The translations under genes and the position numbers were made by a program. 64,000 nt of DNA, taken from Acinetobacter lanii (GTDB lineage: Bacteria; Pseudomonadota; Gammaproteobacteria; Pseudomonadales; Moraxellaceae). The notes under the pieces are model-generated. The model saw only the letters and a program-made list of their open reading frames with translations. It had not been told where the DNA came from and made no database searches. Of this stretch, positions 55,808 to 64,000 are shown in pieces. The stretch covers positions 2,790,001 through 2,854,000 of the forward strand of contig NZ_CP049916.1 in NCBI RefSeq assembly GCF_011578285.1. The letters run 5' to 3'. The stretch's first letter is position 1. Each line of letters starts with the position of its first letter.

Positions 55808-56722
55808 ATGTCTTCACACGATTTAAAAAGCAACTCTACACCCGATGTAAAAACCTCTAAGCATCGTCATATCTCATTTACGGCGCATTATACCGGTTAT
55901 ATTTGGTATCAAATGGGGATTTCGCACCCTGCTTTTGCCACACAAAAAGGGCATTTTTTGGCAAAAATGGTCAGCCCCATTGAACGTGTAGCGGAGCGCT
56001 ATATTGGCGGCAGTATGCGCACCACGCTAAAAGCCCGTCATACCCTTTTGGATGCGCATTTAACGGGGCTGATTGAGCAATATCCTGACTTACAAGTGCT
56101 TGAAATTGCGGCAGGACTCTCCCCTCGAGGTTGGTGGTTTAGAACGCATTACCCGCATATTGATTATCGGGAGCTCGATTTACCTGCAATGGCAGAAATC
56201 AAAAACACAGCTTTACAATCGATCGATTCCAATAGCCCTGCCATGTTGTCAGCCGATTTATTTACAGACGATTTCAAGTCTGCATTTGGAGTATTCGATC
56301 CGAACCGACCATTGCTGGTGATCAGTGAGGGTTTAATTAATTACTTTGATAAAAATCTATTACAACAGTTACTCAAATCGATTGTGAACTATGGCAAAGG
56401 CTTTAAAGCCTTGCATTATTTAACGGATGTATATCCTGAACCTGTAAAAAATAAGTTGGCAAAAGTGATTTGGTCGAGCAGTAAATTACTTAAACTCATG
56501 TCACGAAGTGCGTTTAGTTTTCACTTTGTGGACCCAACTGAAGTTGAAACTTTTTTTAAAAACGCAGGTTTTCAACAGGTCAATGTGGTTCAACCGCAGC
56601 TTTATTTTAATCAGCAAGAAATAGGAGATCAGCCAAGTGCTGAACCTGAACGACAGCACAATGAAGTGCAAGAACATCAAGGTGATTTGGTTTGGATGAT
56701 CTATGCAAGCCATCAGGCTTAA
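55808..56722 (+). CDS. SAM-dependent methyltransferase (leucine-carboxyl-methyltransferase-like fold)
   Basis: 304 residues from ATG 55808, with AAGGA 7 nt upstream; the frame is open further back but without a ribosome site. The Rossmann motif I is VLEIAAGLSPRGWWF, near residue 100. YRELDLPAMAEIK is motif II, LLVISEGLINYFDKNLLQQLL is motif IV, and the C-terminus has FHFVDPTEVETFFKNAGFQQVNVV. This E-G-L-x-x-Y-F pattern is shared by Ppm1/LCMT-type methyltransferases. The substrate is unknown. It is convergent with the hydrolase-PilZ gene. A Gln/Glu-rich stretch near the C-terminus is unusual. Confidence 0.82.
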   Translation: MSSHDLKSNSTPDVKTSKHRHISFTAHYTGYIWYQMGISHPAFATQKGHFLAKMVSPIERVAERYIGGSMRTTLKARHTLLDAHLTGLIEQYPDLQVLEIAAGLSPRGWWFRTHYPHIDYRELDLPAMAEIKNTALQSIDSNSPAMLSADLFTDDFKSAFGVFDPNRPLLVISEGLINYFDKNLLQQLLKSIVNYGKGFKALHYLTDVYPEPVKNKLAKVIWSSSKLLKLMSRSAFSFHFVDPTEVETFFKNAGFQQVNVVQPQLYFNQQEIGDQPSAEPERQHNEVQEHQGDLVWMIYASHQA

Positions 56723-56816
56723 GTACTGACCTGCAAATTGAGCTCAGACTTTGCAACATATCACATTGAAACGTACAACAAGGCTCGAATATATAAAGCT
56801 TGGGCTTGAAGTGGGC

Positions 56817-58148
56817 TTAAACCCCTTCAAGCATTTCAACAGTTTGAGTTTGCGCGCAGATAAATTTAAGTAAACGATCTGCCACATCAAATGAACCGTG
56901 TTTAAATAGCGCTCGAATGCCGTTTTGGTCCGCTTCAAAAATCAAACATTCCACTTGAAACTCACCCTCTTCATCAGACAAATGCAATGCCAAATCACGT
57001 GGATGTTGCTGGACAAAATTTAAATCCTGAGCATCAATCAACTGGATATGGACACCAAAATAGTTAATATCCACCACCTCAACAGCGACTGTTTCATGAC
57101 GACCACACAAACTGAGCTGAGTATGTGAATCGACTAACTGAATACGTTCCTCACCACGACGTTCCATGTGGAGCATTTCTTCACGAGTTAAAGTGATAAT
57201 ACCTTCGACTTTGGAAATATCCTGCTCTTTCAAGAAAGTGGTAAATAGGTTCATGGTTTCTTTACGGCGCTGCAACTGCGGGACGTGGTCGGCATTGGCA
57301 ATCATGGCAAATTGCATGTCAGGACATTGCAATGCAAAATTGGCATTTTCATGCGGTAAGGTGAAGCTATCAAACTGACCACAGGCCACTAAAGTTTTGC
57401 ATTGTGGAATCGGCACATTTTCAAGGCGAAGCAACCGATTACAGTTGATTTCGTAACGCTCTTGCTCTGTTTCGGTAAATTGTGCCATCTGTTTAAAGAA
57501 TAAACGCTTCGCGGTGGGTGACATGCGGGTTTTGTCAAGCTTGGCATGATTAACCAAATATAGAATCACCGCTTGACCAAATTCATCCATGCGCTGTTCT
57601 TTCATCAACATTAGTGATTCTTCAAGCAGCATGCGCCAACTTTTGCGGGTCTTTTGCATCACTCCCATCAGAATCATGCGATCCATCAGTTCAGGTCGTT
57701 GTGCTGCAAAACAAGAAGCCACCACTGAACCCAAAGACATGCCCATGACTGAAACTTTGGATATCCCCACAATATCGAGCCATTGTCCTAACATTCTAGA
57801 CAGTTCAGGTAACTCTAAAATCCCTGCCGACTCGCCTGTATCACGATTACGAATTTGTTGGTTAGAACCTAAAGATGGTAAATCGATCAGGATCACCGGA
57901 CCTTTTTCAAACAACTGCTCGACACAATATTTATAAGAATTAAAGTTTTGAAATGCCCCACCGACAATCACAATTGGGGTGTTATGCATGGTTGCAGGGT
58001 CAGCAATCGCCATATATTCAATTTTCCAACCCTCAATCCACGTTACACGTGGCGGTTGTTTGAAGCTATTCTTGTTATACATATCGAAAAAACTAAACCC
58101 AGCATCATTGGGGTAGATTTCATCATCCATTCGTATCATGGAATTCAT
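56817..58148 (-). CDS. Alpha/beta hydrolase fused to a C-terminal PilZ-like domain
   Basis: 443 residues. Residues about 30-310 form an alpha/beta hydrolase. NTPIVIVGGAFQNFNSY supplies the oxyanion segment, the nucleophile is Ser138 in VMGMSLGSVVASCFAA, and ACGQFDSFT and NADHVPQLQRR supply the acid and His. From about residue 325 a PilZ-like domain begins: the R331-GEE-R335 motif (RxxxR) is kept, while the second motif, DxSxxG in true PilZ, is DINYFG with Tyr in place of Ser. It may bind c-di-GMP weakly or only keep the fold. SD GGAGATAAGGAT precedes the ATG. The substrate is unknown; polyhydroxyalkanoate or lipid esters are possible. Confidence 0.75.
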   Translation of the reverse strand: MNSMIRMDDEIYPNDAGFSFFDMYNKNSFKQPPRVTWIEGWKIEYMAIADPATMHNTPIVIVGGAFQNFNSYKYCVEQLFEKGPVILIDLPSLGSNQQIRNRDTGESAGILELPELSRMLGQWLDIVGISKVSVMGMSLGSVVASCFAAQRPELMDRMILMGVMQKTRKSWRMLLEESLMLMKEQRMDEFGQAVILYLVNHAKLDKTRMSPTAKRLFFKQMAQFTETEQERYEINCNRLLRLENVPIPQCKTLVACGQFDSFTLPHENANFALQCPDMQFAMIANADHVPQLQRRKETMNLFTTFLKEQDISKVEGIITLTREEMLHMERRGEERIQLVDSHTQLSLCGRHETVAVEVVDINYFGVHIQLIDAQDLNFVQQHPRDLALHLSDEEGEFQVECLIFEADQNGIRALFKHGSFDVADRLLKFICAQTQTVEMLEGV

Positions 58149-58558
58149 ATCCTTATCTCCATTCTGGCTTTATTGTTTTATTTAGCTCGCCACTTGTCCT
58201 GTCGCTAATACATCGTATGGTCTTCCATCTCACCATACTGCTTTTATCTTAGGCTGTATCTTCAGTGCTTAATCTTGACTGTAAACATGGCTTTGATGAA
58301 TCTTTTGACCACGTTCTCAAATATTATCATTTTAGCAACGCAATCAGCATTTGCTTTCATTCTATACAAGTGAATGTTTTCTACGCAATCATTGTATTGA
58401 CCATTTATCGTGTTTCTCAGCCCAATTGAGAGAAAATTGAAAGAAAAATGGTTACAAGTTTTATCTGCGTTTGGGTTTTTTTGTTGAATAATCATAGATT
58501 GTTCAATCTCGCACTGCTACTATTTGAGTGAGATTTTTAAGTGATCAATTTAACGGCT
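58149..58558. other. Gene-free divergent spacer between the hydrolase-PilZ gene and proA
   Basis: About 400 nt without a convincing gene. A minus-strand open frame at 58262-58495 has no ribosome site and no recognisable product. The region should hold both divergent promoters; I see no strong hexamer pair. Confidence 0.5.
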
Positions 58559-59824
58559 ATGCAAGTTTCAATCGAACAGTATATGCAAATGGTAGGTCAA
58601 AATGCCCGTGAAGCGTCACGCTTCTTGGCAGGTGCCTCTACATTTGAAAAAAATAATGCGTTATCGGCTATTTACACTGCATTGGTAAATAACGAATCGC
58701 AAATTTTAGCAGCCAACCAAATCGACATGACCCAAGGTCGTGAAAAGAATTTGGACAGCGCTTTACTGGATCGTTTGGAACTGACCCCCACACGCTTTAA
58801 GGGCATGCTACAAGGCCTAAAAGATGTGATTGCACTGATTGATCCGATTGGTGAAATTACTGATTTAGCATACCGTCCTTCTGGGATTCAAATTGGCAAA
58901 ATGCGGGTGCCTTTGGGTGTAGTCGGCATGATCTATGAGTCTCGTCCAAACGTGACCTTAGAAGCGGCTTCATTGGCCATCAAATCCGGTAATGCGATTA
59001 TTTTACGTGGTGGTTCTGAAGCTCTACAGTCGAATAAAGCCATTGCCGCAGCGATTCAACACGGTTTAAAAACCGCCGGTGTACCTGAAAATGCGGTGCA
59101 AGTGGTGAATACTGCGGATCGTGCTGCGGTCGGTCAGTTGATCACCATGTCTGAATATGTCGATGTGATTGTGCCTCGTGGCGGTAAAGGGCTGATTGAG
59201 CGGATTACCCATGAAGCCACCATTCCCGTGATCAAACACTTAGATGGTAACTGCCATGTGTTTGTGGAAGCACAAGCCGATTTACATAAAGCCCTGCCAA
59301 TTGCATTGAATGCAAAAACCCATCGTTATGGCGTATGTAATGCCATGGAAACTTTGTTGGTCGATGCAAAAGTGGCGGAAGAATTTTTACCGCGTATTGC
59401 TGAACTGTATGCCGAAAAGCAAGTCGAATTACGTGGCTGTTTAGAAGTACAACGCATCTTGGGCAGTGCCGTAAAACCAGCATCAGAAGAAGATTGGTAT
59501 GAAGAATACCTTGGTCCAATTTTGGCTGTGAAAGTGGTGAGTGGTATTGACGAAGCGATTCTACATATCAACAAATATGGCTCACACCACACTGACTCGA
59601 TCATTACTGAAAACTTTACCCTCGCACGTAAATTCTTAACTCGCGTGGACTCAAGTTCAGTGATGGTGAATGCATCGACCCGTTTTGCCGATGGTTTTGA
59701 ATATGGTCTTGGTGCTGAAATTGGTATTTCCACCGATAAAATCCATGCCCGTGGACCAGTGGGTCTTGAAGGTTTGACCTCACAAAAATGGATTGTGTTG
59801 GGTGATGGTCAAATCCGCCAATAA
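58559..59824 (+). CDS. proA: Gamma-glutamyl phosphate reductase
   Basis: 421 residues from ATG 58559 ([14 protein letters not shown]); a GTG six codons earlier is an alternative. It reduces gamma-glutamyl phosphate to the semialdehyde with NADPH, the second step of proline synthesis. [37 protein letters not shown] is the aldehyde-dehydrogenase NADPH site. The catalytic cysteine lies in [15 protein letters not shown], and [28 protein letters not shown] is the C-terminal signature. No proB is adjacent, so the pathway genes are dispersed. Confidence 0.96.
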   Translation: MQVSIEQYMQMVGQNAREASRFLAGASTFEKNNALSAIYTALVNNESQILAANQIDMTQGREKNLDSALLDRLELTPTRFKGMLQGLKDVIALIDPIGEITDLAYRPSGIQIGKMRVPLGVVGMIYESRPNVTLEAASLAIKSGNAIILRGGSEALQSNKAIAAAIQHGLKTAGVPENAVQVVNTADRAAVGQLITMSEYVDVIVPRGGKGLIERITHEATIPVIKHLDGNCHVFVEAQADLHKALPIALNAKTHRYGVCNAMETLLVDAKVAEEFLPRIAELYAEKQVELRGCLEVQRILGSAVKPASEEDWYEEYLGPILAVKVVSGIDEAILHINKYGSHHTDSIITENFTLARKFLTRVDSSSVMVNASTRFADGFEYGLGAEIGISTDKIHARGPVGLEGLTSQKWIVLGDGQIRQ

Positions 59825-59877
59825 ATTGATCTGATTCAATTTACCTGAATACTTTAATGCAATCTTGTTAATATATT

Positions 59878-59912
59878 AAAAATCAGCTCCATATTTGGGG
59901 CTGATTTTTTTT
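59878..59912 (+). terminator. Terminator of proA
   Basis: AAATCAGCTCC-ATATTT-GGGGCTGATTTTTTTT, about 55 nt past the proA stop. Confidence 0.88.
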
Positions 59913-60355
59913 GGGGGAGTTTACTAAAAATACCCGATACCCTATCGGATCAACTTGATCATTTCATTTATGGTCAGATTTGAGGGGCTTTTAAAAACTT
60001 TGAACGCTAGGGTCTAGATTGTTGTTTTTCATCTTGGTGATACAAACTGTTTTGTTTTTCTCATGATTTTGATTAAATTTTGCATAAATAATCATCAAAA
60101 ATTCAATATCGTGCTATTTTTAGCCATTCTAAACGTTTTAAAAGCCAACTTTTTAATAAGTTTAACCTATCGAATGATAAATTTTAATTATTATTCAAGA
60201 TTAGGTCGATAGTGCTTAAGTCTAATCTGCTAAAGTCTATCTAGGACACTAAATAAACGCATGATACAAAGAACACACAGATCGCTTGCTTTGAAAAGCA
60301 TCAATCTGAGGACATAAAAATTAAGTACGAGAGTTTACAGTAAGGGAAATACAAC
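59913..60355. other. Spacer upstream of ackA with dyad and candidate promoter
   Basis: No gene is seen in about 440 nt. A perfect dyad CCGATA-CCC-TATCGG lies at 59934-59948. TTGAAA (60291-60296) with a 16-nt spacer and CATAAA (60313-60318) is a plausible promoter giving a leader of about 30 nt before ackA. Confidence 0.45.
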
Positions 60356-61582
60356 ATGTCTAAGTCAGTACTGGTCATCAATTGCGGTTCTTCATCAATT
60401 AAATTTGCATTATTGCTTGAAGACCAAGAATTCCGCATCCATGGTTTAGCTGAAAACTTGGGCACACCTGAAGCACGTATCAAAGGTGTTACGGTGGGCA
60501 ATGAACCTGTTGATATTCGTATTCCCAATGCAGACCACAAAGAAGCCTTAGAAGTCGGTTTGTCGCGTTTAGCCAACTATAAACCAGATGCAATCGGTCA
60601 TCGTATTGTGCATGGTGGAACCTTAACCAAAGCTGAATTGATCACCCCTGAGATTATTGATCGTATTCGTGAAGCAACGCCGCTTGCTCCACTGCACAAC
60701 CCTGCACATTTGGTGGGGATTGAAGCGACTCAACGTTTATTTCCAGATTTACCTCAAGTGGCCGTATTTGATACTGCATTCCATCAAACCATGCCCGCAC
60801 ATGCATACCGTTATGCATTGCCAAAATTTCTTTATACCGAACACAATGTACGCCGTTATGGCTTCCACGGCACCAGTCATGCTTATGTCTCTGAACGTGG
60901 TTCGGAACTTGCCGGCAGCTATAAAGAAGGCGGTTGGTTAACGGCGCATTTAGGCAATGGAAGCTCGACCTGTGCCATTTGGAATGGTGAAAGTGTGGAT
61001 ACTTCTATGGGCTTAACCCCACTTGAAGGGGTAGTGATGGGTACACGTAGTGGTGATGTTGACCCAAGTATTCACTCTTTCCTTGCACAAAACTTAGGTT
61101 GGGATATTTATAAAATTGACAAAATGCTGAATAGCCAAAGTGGCTTATTGGGCTTATCCGACCTATCGAATGACATGCGTACCTTGATTGAAGCCTCTGA
61201 ACAAGGCAATGAAGATGCAAGCCTTGCGATTGAGGTATTCTGCTACCGTCTAGCTAAATCATTAGCAGCATTAAGCTGTGGCTTACCTCGCCTTGATGGT
61301 TTGTTCTTTACTGGTGGTATTGGTGAAAACTCGGCGTACATCCGTGAAAAAACCATGTCGTACTTACCGCACTTTGGTTTTAATTTAAGCAAAGAACGCA
61401 ATGATGGCTTAAAGCGTGGAACAGAAGGTCGGATTGATTCAGGCAAGGGTCCACAAATTTGGGTGGTACCGACCGATGAAGAAGGTCGTATTGCGCAAGA
61501 AACCAAACAAGTGGCCTTTCATGAATTTGATGCTGAGCCTGAATGCCTAAAAAAGTCTGAACACGGCATCGCATTGGCATAA
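60356..61582 (+). CDS. ackA: Acetate kinase
   Basis: 408 residues. It interconverts acetate plus ATP and acetyl phosphate plus ADP. The ASKHA-fold motifs are [16 protein letters not shown] at the N-terminus (phosphate 1), [29 protein letters not shown] and [52 protein letters not shown] and [14 protein letters not shown] complete the active site. SD-like AAGGGAA precedes the ATG. It is followed 128 nt later by pta, the usual partner. Acetyl phosphate made here can also feed response regulators such as those downstream of GacS. Confidence 0.97.
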   Translation: MSKSVLVINCGSSSIKFALLLEDQEFRIHGLAENLGTPEARIKGVTVGNEPVDIRIPNADHKEALEVGLSRLANYKPDAIGHRIVHGGTLTKAELITPEIIDRIREATPLAPLHNPAHLVGIEATQRLFPDLPQVAVFDTAFHQTMPAHAYRYALPKFLYTEHNVRRYGFHGTSHAYVSERGSELAGSYKEGGWLTAHLGNGSSTCAIWNGESVDTSMGLTPLEGVVMGTRSGDVDPSIHSFLAQNLGWDIYKIDKMLNSQSGLLGLSDLSNDMRTLIEASEQGNEDASLAIEVFCYRLAKSLAALSCGLPRLDGLFFTGGIGENSAYIREKTMSYLPHFGFNLSKERNDGLKRGTEGRIDSGKGPQIWVVPTDEEGRIAQETKQVAFHEFDAEPECLKKSEHGIALA

Positions 61583-61710
61583 TCGTCTAGTGCTTTGAGT
61601 CATTTGGTGATGCAGGGTTTTGTGCGATTGGCTACTGCCCTGTTTATAGATGATTGAGAACGCTCTAGGTCATTTATTCTGATATTTATTTTTTAGATTT
61701 TGAAGCTTTT

Positions 61711-63852
61711 ATGAAAACAATCTTATTGGTTCCGACGGGCGAAGGTGTTGGTTTAACATCAGCATGCTTAGGTTTAATTTATGCTTTGGAATGCCAAGGC
61801 GTTAAAGCGGGGTTTTTAAAACCCTTTTCACAAGATGAAAAAGCCTCAGCGGAAGACCGCACGACAGCGTTGTATCGTCATTTATTTAAAAATGATACAG
61901 TAGAACCCCTTTCTTTCGCGTCTCTTACCGATCAACTCAATCAAGATCAAACCGATGAAGTGCTCGAAGAAGCGGTTCGTTTGCAGCGTGAAATTGCCAA
62001 AAAGCATGACATCATCATTGTTGAAGGTTTAGTGCCGAGCAGTCGTGATGCCTTTGCCACTGAGCTCAATGCTGATTTAGCCAAAGCGCTCGATGCCAAA
62101 GTGATTATTGTCGGGACTGCGGACGTCAACAACCCTGTTAAATCCGCCGATAAAATTGACAATCAACTGCGTAGTTTAGGGGGCTTGAGTAGCAACCGCT
62201 TGGCAGGTGTGTTGTTTATGCGTACTTTGGGCTTGCCTGAAGAATCCGCACAGATTCCGGTTACCCTCGATTCCAATCTGCGTCTAGTTGATGAAACGAC
62301 ACAATTTATTCAAGCCTTGCAAAAGACCCATGCTCATTTTGGTACGACACAACTGCCTGTGATTGGTTTAGTGCCGTTCAGTAACATCTTGAGTGTGCCG
62401 CGCATGTCGGATATTGCGCAGCAAATTCAAGCTGAGTGGGTGAATTTAGGCGATGCGCAATTGCGCCGTGTTTTACACAGTAGTTTAATTGCTTCAAACA
62501 TTGAACATGAAATGCATAAATTTGTCGCAGGTGAGCTGATCATCAGTGCTTCTGACCGTATTGATGTCTTGCTTGCAAGTAGCTTGGCGAGTAGCAATGG
62601 CATTCCACTGGCAGGTTTAGTGCTCACTGAACACTATGCGCCAAATCCATTGGTACTGGACTTCTGCCAAGTGGCGATCAAGCAAGGGTTACCGATTTTA
62701 CATACCGGTTTAAGTACTTTTGAAACAGCGCAACAACTCTCTAACTTAAGCAATGAGATTCCGGTCGATGACACCGAACGTGCTGAGCAAGTGACCCGAT
62801 TTGTATCGAGTCATGTCGATCCTGAATGGATGACTGCCCTACTCAATGGTTCCTATCAGCCTCGCCTGTCGCCGTCTGCATTCCGTCATGAACTGATCCA
62901 AAAATCCGTTGCTGCGAAAAAACGGGTGGTTCTTCCTGAAGGTGATGAACCTCGTACCATTGAAGCAGCTGCAATTTGTCAATCTCGTGGGATTGCACAG
63001 TGTATATTACTGGCTAAACCCGAAGCGGTGGTTGAAGTGGCTAAAGCACGTGGCATCGAATTACCACATGATTTAGAAATTATTGATCCTGATTTAATCC
63101 GAGATCAATACGTTGAAAAAATGGTAGAGCTACGTAAAGGTAAACTCAACGCGCTTCAAGCCACAGAACAACTACAAGACACGGTTGTCCTCGGCACCAT
63201 GATGTTGGCACTCGATCAAGTGGATGGTTTAGTCTCAGGCGCGGTACACACCACCGCCAATACGGTACGCCCTGCATTTCAATTGATTAAGACCGCACCT
63301 GATTATTCATTGGTGTCATCTGTGTTCTTTATGCTGTTGCCAGATGAAGTCTATGTCTATGGTGACTGTGCAATTAATCCGGATCCTGATGCTGAACAAC
63401 TGGCAGAAATCGCCATTCAATCGGCCGACTCTGCGAAAGCCTTTGGTATCGACCCTCGTATTGCCATGATTTCGTATTCCACAGGCACTTCAGGTGCAGG
63501 TGCAGATGTTGAAAAAGTGGCGAAAGCGACTGAAATCGCAAAACAACGCCGTCCTGATTTACTGATTGATGGACCTTTGCAATATGACGCAGCATCAGTT
63601 GAAAGCGTGGGACGTTCTAAAGCCCCTGATTCAAAAGTCGCAGGTCGTGCCAATGTATTTATTTTCCCTGATTTAAATACAGGTAACACCACCTACAAAG
63701 CCGTGCAACGTGCTGCCAATGTAGTTAGCGTAGGTCCAATGCTGCAAGGCTTAAATAAACCCGTGAATGATTTATCACGTGGTGCGTTGGTGGATGACAT
63801 TGTATTTACCATTGCTTTAACGGCGATCCAAGCGGATCAGCAAACTGCTTAA
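61711..63852 (+). CDS. pta: Phosphate acetyltransferase (long, three-domain form)
   Basis: 713 residues, the long Pta class. An N-terminal P-loop-like domain (TILLVPTGEGVGLTSACLGLIYALE, then DIIIVEGLVPS) is followed by a DRTGG-like domain (about 220-330). The catalytic PTA domain starts near 395: KKRVVLPEGDEPRTIEAAAI, VDGLVSGAVHTTANTVRPAFQLI, PDPDAEQLAEIAIQSADSAKAFGI and FPDLNTGNTTYKAVQR. It transfers acetyl between CoA and phosphate. The N-terminal region in such enzymes is regulatory (NADH, pyruvate). A terminator lies 35 nt downstream. Confidence 0.97.
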   Translation: MKTILLVPTGEGVGLTSACLGLIYALECQGVKAGFLKPFSQDEKASAEDRTTALYRHLFKNDTVEPLSFASLTDQLNQDQTDEVLEEAVRLQREIAKKHDIIIVEGLVPSSRDAFATELNADLAKALDAKVIIVGTADVNNPVKSADKIDNQLRSLGGLSSNRLAGVLFMRTLGLPEESAQIPVTLDSNLRLVDETTQFIQALQKTHAHFGTTQLPVIGLVPFSNILSVPRMSDIAQQIQAEWVNLGDAQLRRVLHSSLIASNIEHEMHKFVAGELIISASDRIDVLLASSLASSNGIPLAGLVLTEHYAPNPLVLDFCQVAIKQGLPILHTGLSTFETAQQLSNLSNEIPVDDTERAEQVTRFVSSHVDPEWMTALLNGSYQPRLSPSAFRHELIQKSVAAKKRVVLPEGDEPRTIEAAAICQSRGIAQCILLAKPEAVVEVAKARGIELPHDLEIIDPDLIRDQYVEKMVELRKGKLNALQATEQLQDTVVLGTMMLALDQVDGLVSGAVHTTANTVRPAFQLIKTAPDYSLVSSVFFMLLPDEVYVYGDCAINPDPDAEQLAEIAIQSADSAKAFGIDPRIAMISYSTGTSGAGADVEKVAKATEIAKQRRPDLLIDGPLQYDAASVESVGRSKAPDSKVAGRANVFIFPDLNTGNTTYKAVQRAANVVSVGPMLQGLNKPVNDLSRGALVDDIVFTIALTAIQADQQTA

Positions 63853-63886
63853 TCTGATCAATAAGCCGTTTGCATAAATTCAGATT

Positions 63887-63925
63887 AAAGTGTCATCCGG
63901 CCTAAGTCCTATGGCACTTTTTTTG
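63887..63925 (+). terminator. Terminator of ackA-pta
   Basis: AAAGTGTCAT pairs with ATGGCACTTT (one wobble) around a 14-nt loop, followed by T7. It closes the ackA-pta unit. The last 75 nt of the window hold no feature I can support. Confidence 0.8.
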
Positions 63926-64000
63926 AGCATCGAAACTAAAAAATAAGCTCAATATTGACGGATTGAGTCTTTTTGAATTGAGCAATGTATAGCATAGCTA

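Noticed and set aside
58262..58495. A 77-codon minus-strand frame upstream of proA
   Set aside because: No ribosome site, low-quality composition, no known family; treated as non-coding.
59326..59733. A 135-codon minus-strand frame inside proA
   Set aside because: It is antisense to conserved proA motifs including the catalytic cysteine segment; no start signals.
59934..59948. Dyad CCGATA-CCC-TATCGG as an operator
   Set aside because: It lies just after the proA terminator and over 400 nt from ackA, with no regulator gene nearby; recorded only within the spacer entry.

Overview
The window is chromosomal DNA of a gammaproteobacterium of the Moraxellaceae, almost certainly an Acinetobacter. 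The base composition is moderately AT-rich. The order gacS / cysM-exonuclease-rlmD-relA / mazG and the split thrS-infC / rpmI-rplT / pheST blocks fit that lineage, as do a mono-functional RelA, the three-subunit pntAA-AB-B transhydrogenase and ComEA. This assignment is inferred from gene content and protein similarity; no 16S rRNA is present. I see no tRNA, rRNA, insertion sequence, prophage or CRISPR array. Most of the window is core genome with small accessory islets.

Layout. (1) 1-12 kb: the translation block that is contiguous in E. coli (thrS-infC-rpmI-rplT-pheS-pheT) is here, all on the minus strand, but broken in two places by accessory genes. An unknown tail-anchored protein, a P-loop kinase and a ParB-like protein lie between rplT and pheS. 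An MFS exporter, a double TonB-like periplasmic protein, a small membrane protein, a Nu-class GST and an Hsp20 lie between infC and rpmI. infC starts at ATT, and the thrS leader carries a hairpin that copies a tRNA-Thr anticodon arm. Hsp20 has a sigma-32 promoter. (2) 12-22 kb: an acyl-CoA synthetase, a C39-like protease, darP-HPr-rapZ, the pcnB-folK-panB-panC operon, comEA and mazG. (3) 22-34.5 kb: an SDR, relA-rlmD-exonuclease-cysM, the hybrid kinase gacS, three metabolic genes (crotonase, beta-hydroxyacid dehydrogenase, hydroxypyruvate-isomerase-like) and rsfS. (4) 34.6-36.3 kb: an AT-rich islet in which a DUF2971 gene appears to split an older secreted-protein gene into two halves. (5) 36-44 kb: pntB-AB-AA, a long gene-free spacer, two transporters, a HEPN-like gene and dusA. 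(6) 44-56.7 kb: tcdA, TatD-type DNase, two related lipoproteins, prfC, an MHYT-GGDEF-EAL protein, the Prc protease, nagZ and a methyltransferase. (7) 56.8-64 kb: an alpha/beta hydrolase fused to a PilZ-like domain, proA, ackA and pta.

Themes. Translation and RNA metabolism dominate (thrS, infC, L35/L20, pheST, rlmD, dusA, tcdA, prfC, darP, rsfS, pcnB, rapZ). Signalling is represented by (p)ppGpp synthesis (relA), GacS, a c-di-GMP turnover protein and the PilZ-like hydrolase. Acetate metabolism (ackA-pta), pantothenate and folate synthesis and NADPH balance (pnt) complete the core.

The observations I consider most worth following are the tRNA-Thr mimic in the thrS leader, the gene split by a DUF2971 insertion, the HEPN-fold protein that has lost its catalytic motif, and the hydrolase-PilZ fusion. 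I did not find a multi-gene novel system that I could defend.
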